Below are positions 39,138-41,993 of a DNA stretch of 41,993 nt, piece after piece. The notes beneath the pieces were generated by a model. It ran no database searches, was not told where the DNA came from, and saw only the letters and a list, made by a program, of their open reading frames with translations. Source of the stretch: an uncultured bacterium (lineage in GTDB: Bacteria > Bacillota > Clostridia > Oscillospirales > Oscillospiraceae); NCBI GenBank assembly GCA_947364395.1, contig CANASS010000015.1, positions 1-41,993 on the forward strand. The letters are read 5' to 3'. The position numbers and the translations under genes are program-made. Each line of letters opens with the position of its first letter. The stretch's first letter is position 1.

Positions 39138-40373
39138 TTAATTTAGCGTACCTGGGATGCGGCCCACCTCTCCCTCCCGCTTCACGGTGCGGCCGATCTC
39201 CTCCCGGCACTCCGCCAGCAGGGTGACGGTGAGCCGCCCCCCCTTCTCCTCGGTCACGAAATCGGTGTGGAGAACCTCTCCCCGGCCGGCTTCCATCTCC
39301 GCCTCCAGCCGGGCGGACAGCACCTGTTCCAGCCGCAGGACCGCTTCCTCCTGGTCCAAGGGCCGCTCCTCCAGCTCGTAGGGCCGCAGGGTAACGGTGG
39401 TCAGCCAGACGGGCAGGGGACAGCCAAACAGGGTTATCTGACGGGTCTCGGTTATTTTATCATATCTACCACCAGAAATGCTACTGTTTTGTAAAAAATC
39501 CAGCTCCATCCATAAAAATTTTATGCTGCGGCCCGTCCGCTCCTCCCCGGTGTACGCCTTGCCCTGGGCGGCGAGGGGCACGGTCTCCTCCAAAACCCGC
39601 CAGGTCCGGGCGGTCGCCGACCCCGAGGCGTGGACGATGAGACGCCCCAGGTCCACTGTGCCGTACTCCGGCTCCTTCAGGTCCAAATCTCCGGTGATGA
39701 GCACCTCTCCCCTGGCCACCACGTCCCCGGCCTGGAACAGGGCCCGGCCCGACTCCGCGCTGATGTCCTCAATGATGCCGTCCGCCCGGGCCACCACGTC
39801 GGTGGGGACGCTCTCGTCCAGCAGCTCCGGCTTCTTCTCCGCCTCGTGGACCACCACCTCCGCCCGGGTGCCGTAGATGTTGACGGCAAGATAGCTCAGC
39901 TCGGGCAGGCCCAGCAGGGCTTCGTTGGCAGCCTCTTTCTCCGGGATAGAGGGGCCGTAGGCCCCCGGCCGCACCCCCACCCGCTGGAGCTGGGACAGAA
40001 TGACGGCGGTGGGCACCGTCTCATTGCCCGTCACCTCCACCACCAGCAGGAATTTGGACAGGAAGCTCACCGCCACAAAGCACAGCGCCAGCCCGATCAC
40101 AAACCCCCAGCGGCGCGCCAGGATGCCTTCCGCCACCACCGCCGCCCCCCGGCGGCCCTTTTCCCGTACCTCGCACATGGACCGCCGGGCCAGCTCCTCC
40201 AGCCGCCTTCGGTCCCGGAGGGCGATCCGAAAGGTGAAACTGGTCTCATCCAGCCACTCCAGCCTCCAGAACTGGACCCGGTTCTGGGCGCACAGGTTCA
40301 GCAGCCGTTCGGGAAAGGCCCCGGTGACATGGAGCTCCACATAGCCCTGTATCAGGTTAATGAGCTTTTTCAT
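39138..40373 (-). CDS. yqfD: Sporulation protein YqfD
   Basis: 411 aa. The N-terminal domain (GYVELHVTGAFPERLLNLCAQ, here split as GYVELHVTGAFPE and LLNLCAQNRVQFW) and the RRRLEELARRS stretch precede one membrane helix (about 110-130). A large extracytoplasmic part includes the P-E-L-SYLAVNIYGTRAEV-type segment. The family is needed for engulfment-stage sporulation in B. subtilis and is found only in spore-forming lineages. The ATG has AAAAGGG about 10 nt upstream. It lies 119 nt after yqfC. Confidence 0.93.
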   Translation of the reverse strand: MKKLINLIQGYVELHVTGAFPERLLNLCAQNRVQFWRLEWLDETSFTFRIALRDRRRLEELARRSMCEVREKGRRGAAVVAEGILARRWGFVIGLALCFVAVSFLSKFLLVVEVTGNETVPTAVILSQLQRVGVRPGAYGPSIPEKEAANEALLGLPELSYLAVNIYGTRAEVVVHEAEKKPELLDESVPTDVVARADGIIEDISAESGRALFQAGDVVARGEVLITGDLDLKEPEYGTVDLGRLIVHASGSATARTWRVLEETVPLAAQGKAYTGEERTGRSIKFLWMELDFLQNSSISGGRYDKITETRQITLFGCPLPVWLTTVTLRPYELEERPLDQEEAVLRLEQVLSARLEAEMEAGRGEVLHTDFVTEEKGGRLTVTLLAECREEIGRTVKREGEVGRIPGTLN

Positions 40374-40456
40374 GATTCCAAACCCTTTTCAAACATGATC
40401 GCTCTCCGTTACCGGCCGAAAGCCTGCCGTTCCCAGCCACCTTGGTAACAGAGGAA

Positions 40457-40494
40457 AGCTCTTTTTGGTTCTTTTTCTCTCGAGAACAAGAGCT
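40457..40494 (-). other. Composite hairpin between yqfC and yqfD
   Basis: On the minus strand AGCTCTT (overlapping the yqfC stop) pairs with AAGAGCT, and the next bases GTTCT pair with AGAAC, giving a 12-bp interrupted stem. Only TTCC follows, so it is more likely an RNA-stabilising or processing element than a full terminator. The rest of this 119-bp gap shows nothing I can name. Confidence 0.4.
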
Positions 40495-40768
40495 ACCTCA
40501 TAAACTCCACAGCCGTGACGGTCCCCGTGATGAGCAGCTCCTCCGGGGTCATGGCCCGCAGCTCCAGGCCGCTGCCCCGCACCAGCACCACCAGGCTGCC
40601 GCCGGAAATGTGGATCTCCTCGGGCCCATAGGCCAAAATGCCCCGATGGGGGGCCATGCGCAGCTCGCCGTCTCCGACGACCTCCACCCTGGGCACCCCC
40701 GCCAGCGCGTCGGCGGGCAGGTCGAACAGCTTTGATGCCCGGAGCAGCAAACCCTCTTTTTCTCCCAC
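40493..40768 (-). CDS. yqfC: Sporulation protein YqfC
   Basis: 91 aa, all-beta pattern typical of YqfC (VPRVEVVGDGELRMAPHRGI, then YGPEEIHISGG and GSGLELRAMTPEELLITGTV). YqfC is a small partner of YqfD, controlled by the mother-cell sigma factor SigE in B. subtilis. The start is a GTG at 40768 with AGAGGTGAT about 5 nt upstream. I looked for a SigE-type promoter upstream and did not find a convincing one. It is divergent from the rluA-type gene. Confidence 0.92.
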   Translation of the reverse strand: MGEKEGLLLRASKLFDLPADALAGVPRVEVVGDGELRMAPHRGILAYGPEEIHISGGSLVVLVRGSGLELRAMTPEELLITGTVTAVEFMR

Positions 40769-40793
40769 GATACATCACCTCTGGCAAGCTTAT

Positions 40794-40808
40794 GAGCCGG
40801 ACCGGCTC
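40794..40808. promoter_or_regulatory. Palindrome between yqfC and the rluA-type gene
   Basis: GAGCCGGACCGGCTC, 7-bp arms around one base, located 26 bp upstream of the yqfC start in the divergent intergenic region. It may be an operator or simply a GC-rich chance palindrome. Confidence 0.3.
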
Positions 40809-40833
40809 CACTTGCCTGTCCATCGGAATTTCG

Positions 40834-40862
40834 TGGACTTTTCTCCCCGGCTGTGGTACAAT
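40834..40862 (+). promoter_or_regulatory. Possible promoter of the rluA-type gene
   Basis: TGGACT (40834-40839), 17-nt spacer, TACAAT (40857-40862). The -10 box is good and the -35 box has two mismatches to consensus. The leader would be about 23 nt. Confidence 0.4.
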
Positions 40863-40891
40863 GTCCGCAAATCAGGAAATCAGGTGACAAA

Positions 40892-41782
40892 ATGGACCAT
40901 CAAAATAAACGCCCGAGCAAGGCTCCCATCTATACGGTGGACGAGCCCGCCACCCTCCTCCCCTTCCTGCTCGCAAAGGTGAAGGGCAAGAGCCGCAACA
41001 ATGTGAAATCCCTTCTGTCCCGGCGGCTGGTGGCGGTGGACGGGGTCCCCGTCTCCCAGTTCGACGCTCCCCTGGCCCCCGGCCAGCAGGTGAGCATACT
41101 CCCCGCCTCCGCCCCCCGGGCGGACGCCCTGCCCTTTCCCATCCTGTACGAGGACCAGCACCTTATCGTGGTCAACAAGCCCGCCAAGCTGCTCAGCGTG
41201 GCCAATGAAAAGGAGAAGGTCCGCACGGCCTACCACATGGTCACCGATTACGTGAAGGCCCGGCGGGTGGACGACCGAATTTATGTGCTCCACCGGCTGG
41301 ACCGGGACACCTCGGGGGTGCTGATGTTCGCCCGGGACCCTGAGACCAAGGAGCTGTTCCAGGCCCATTGGAACGACATGGTCACCCGCCGGGGCTATCT
41401 GGCGGTGGTGGAGGGGACGCCCAAGCCTGACCGAGACACCATCCGCTCCTTTTTGGTGGAGACGGACACCCATCTCAGCTTTTCCGGCACGCCGGGAAAG
41501 GGGGCTAAGGAGGCCGTCACCAGCTATCAGGTGGTGAAAGCCGGGGGCGGGTATGCCCTGCTGGATATCAGCATCGAGACGGGGCGGAAAAACCAGATCC
41601 GGGTCCACATGAAGGAGATGGGCCACCCCGTGGCCGGGGACAAGCAGTACGGGGCCCGCACCAACCCCATCGGGAGGCTGTGCCTTCACGCAAACGAACT
41701 GTCCTTCACCCATCCCGCCACCGGGGAACAGGTAACGTTTAAGGCCAAGATGCCCAGGGATTTCAACCGGGTGTTTCGGTAA
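40892..41782 (+). CDS. RluA-family pseudouridine synthase
   Basis: 296 aa. The N-terminal S4-like RNA-binding region (about 12-70, KGKSRNNVKSLLSRRLVAVD) is followed by the RluA/RsuA catalytic domain with HRLDRDTSGVLMFA (134-147), where Asp137 is the catalytic residue. ETGRKNQIRVHM and HPVAGDKQYG are also typical. It isomerises uridine in rRNA or tRNA; which site cannot be told (RluA, RluC, RluD and YjbO types are close). The ATG at 40892 has AGGTGA just upstream; the frame is open further upstream but without support. Confidence 0.93.
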   Translation: MDHQNKRPSKAPIYTVDEPATLLPFLLAKVKGKSRNNVKSLLSRRLVAVDGVPVSQFDAPLAPGQQVSILPASAPRADALPFPILYEDQHLIVVNKPAKLLSVANEKEKVRTAYHMVTDYVKARRVDDRIYVLHRLDRDTSGVLMFARDPETKELFQAHWNDMVTRRGYLAVVEGTPKPDRDTIRSFLVETDTHLSFSGTPGKGAKEAVTSYQVVKAGGGYALLDISIETGRKNQIRVHMKEMGHPVAGDKQYGARTNPIGRLCLHANELSFTHPATGEQVTFKAKMPRDFNRVFR

Positions 41783-41799
41783 AACGACACAGGGGCGAA

Positions 41800-41910
41800 A
41801 TGCGATCAGAGGTGCATGAAATGGAGCTTGTGGTCTGCTGTGTACTTATACTCGCCTTTGCAGCTACCTTCATTAGTAAACATCATTTAGAAGCTGTACC
41901 AATGGGCTAA
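41800..41910 (+). CDS. Possible 36-aa single-helix membrane peptide
   Basis: A short frame, MRSEVHEMELVVCCVLILAF followed by AATFISKHHLEAVPMG, with one membrane-helix-like stretch (about residues 9-25). AGGGGCG precedes the first ATG by 4 nt; an internal ATG at 41821 has AGAGGTG upstream. The sequence around it is AT-richer than the rest of the window. It may be a real small protein or the eroded end of an accessory region. The remaining bases to 41993 show no further gene. Confidence 0.3.
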   Translation: MRSEVHEMELVVCCVLILAFAATFISKHHLEAVPMG

Positions 41911-41993
41911 AATATTTTCAACAGAGTACGAAAAGCAACAATGGTACAAACTGCCTGAGCAGAACAGACAGATATTTCATAATCTTTAGAAAG

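Noticed and set aside
1..41993. CRISPR arrays, rRNA and tRNA genes
   Set aside because: No regularly spaced short repeats and no tRNA- or rRNA-like sequence was seen on either strand.

Overview
The window is a GC-rich (roughly 60-65%), densely packed chromosomal segment of a Gram-positive bacterium. Its markers are a dcw cell-wall cluster with a PASTA-domain FtsI/SpoVD protein, MutS2, an HPr with both His15 and Ser46, YqzL, and the sporulation proteins YqfC and YqfD. With this GC content they suggest a high-GC clostridial lineage such as Oscillospiraceae (Flavonifractor/Lawsonibacter-like). The genus is an inference. I see no rRNA, tRNA or CRISPR array.

Layout. 0-1.2 kb: DUF421 (YetF-like) and DUF4363 membrane proteins on the minus strand. 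1.3-5.7 kb: carAB from a close-to-consensus promoter. 5.8-7.9 kb: accessory stretch with an unknown membrane protein, an unknown CxxC protein whose 3' end looks frameshifted, a 161-bp MITE with TTA target duplication, and a low-GC SAM methyltransferase. 8.0-10.2 kb: tetR-ABC-permease operon with a palindromic operator over its -35 box. 10.3-13.7 kb (minus): guaB, gluQRS and an SPL-type radical SAM gene. 13.8-26.1 kb (minus): the dcw cluster in transcription order mraZ, rsmH, ftsL, ftsI/spoVD, a degenerate Mur-ligase-like gene, mraY, ftsW, murG, murA, ftsQ, ftsZ. murC, murD, murE and murF are absent from it. 26.3-29.8 kb (minus): coiled-coil protein, coaD, rsmD, uvrC. 29.8-33.8 kb (minus): HPr, mutS2, recO, yqzL. 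33.8-37.0 kb (minus): nucleotidyltransferase, era, acyltransferase, ybeY. 37.0-38.1 kb: a cassette of a small XRE regulator and a 60-aa gene bracketed by about 220-bp inverted repeats. 38.1-40.8 kb (minus): phoH, yqfD, yqfC. 40.9-41.8 kb: an RluA-type pseudouridine synthase on the plus strand, then an AT-richer tail.

How the genes work together. The dcw genes make lipid II (MurA, MraY, MurG), polymerise and cross-link it at the septum (FtsW, FtsI) and organise the ring (FtsZ, FtsQ, FtsL), with MraZ as likely autoregulator. The yqfC-yqfD-phoH-ybeY-era-yqzL-recO series is the conserved Firmicutes order, with three insertions: the inverted-repeat cassette, an acyltransferase and a nucleotidyltransferase. 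carAB and guaB supply pyrimidine/arginine and guanine nucleotide synthesis.

The least explained parts are the inverted-repeat cassette at 37.0-38.1 kb (its two repeats conserve hairpins through compensatory changes), the Mur-ligase relic, a possible RNA pseudoknot ahead of ftsI/spoVD, related leaders before murG and ftsW, and the MITE beside a frameshifted gene.
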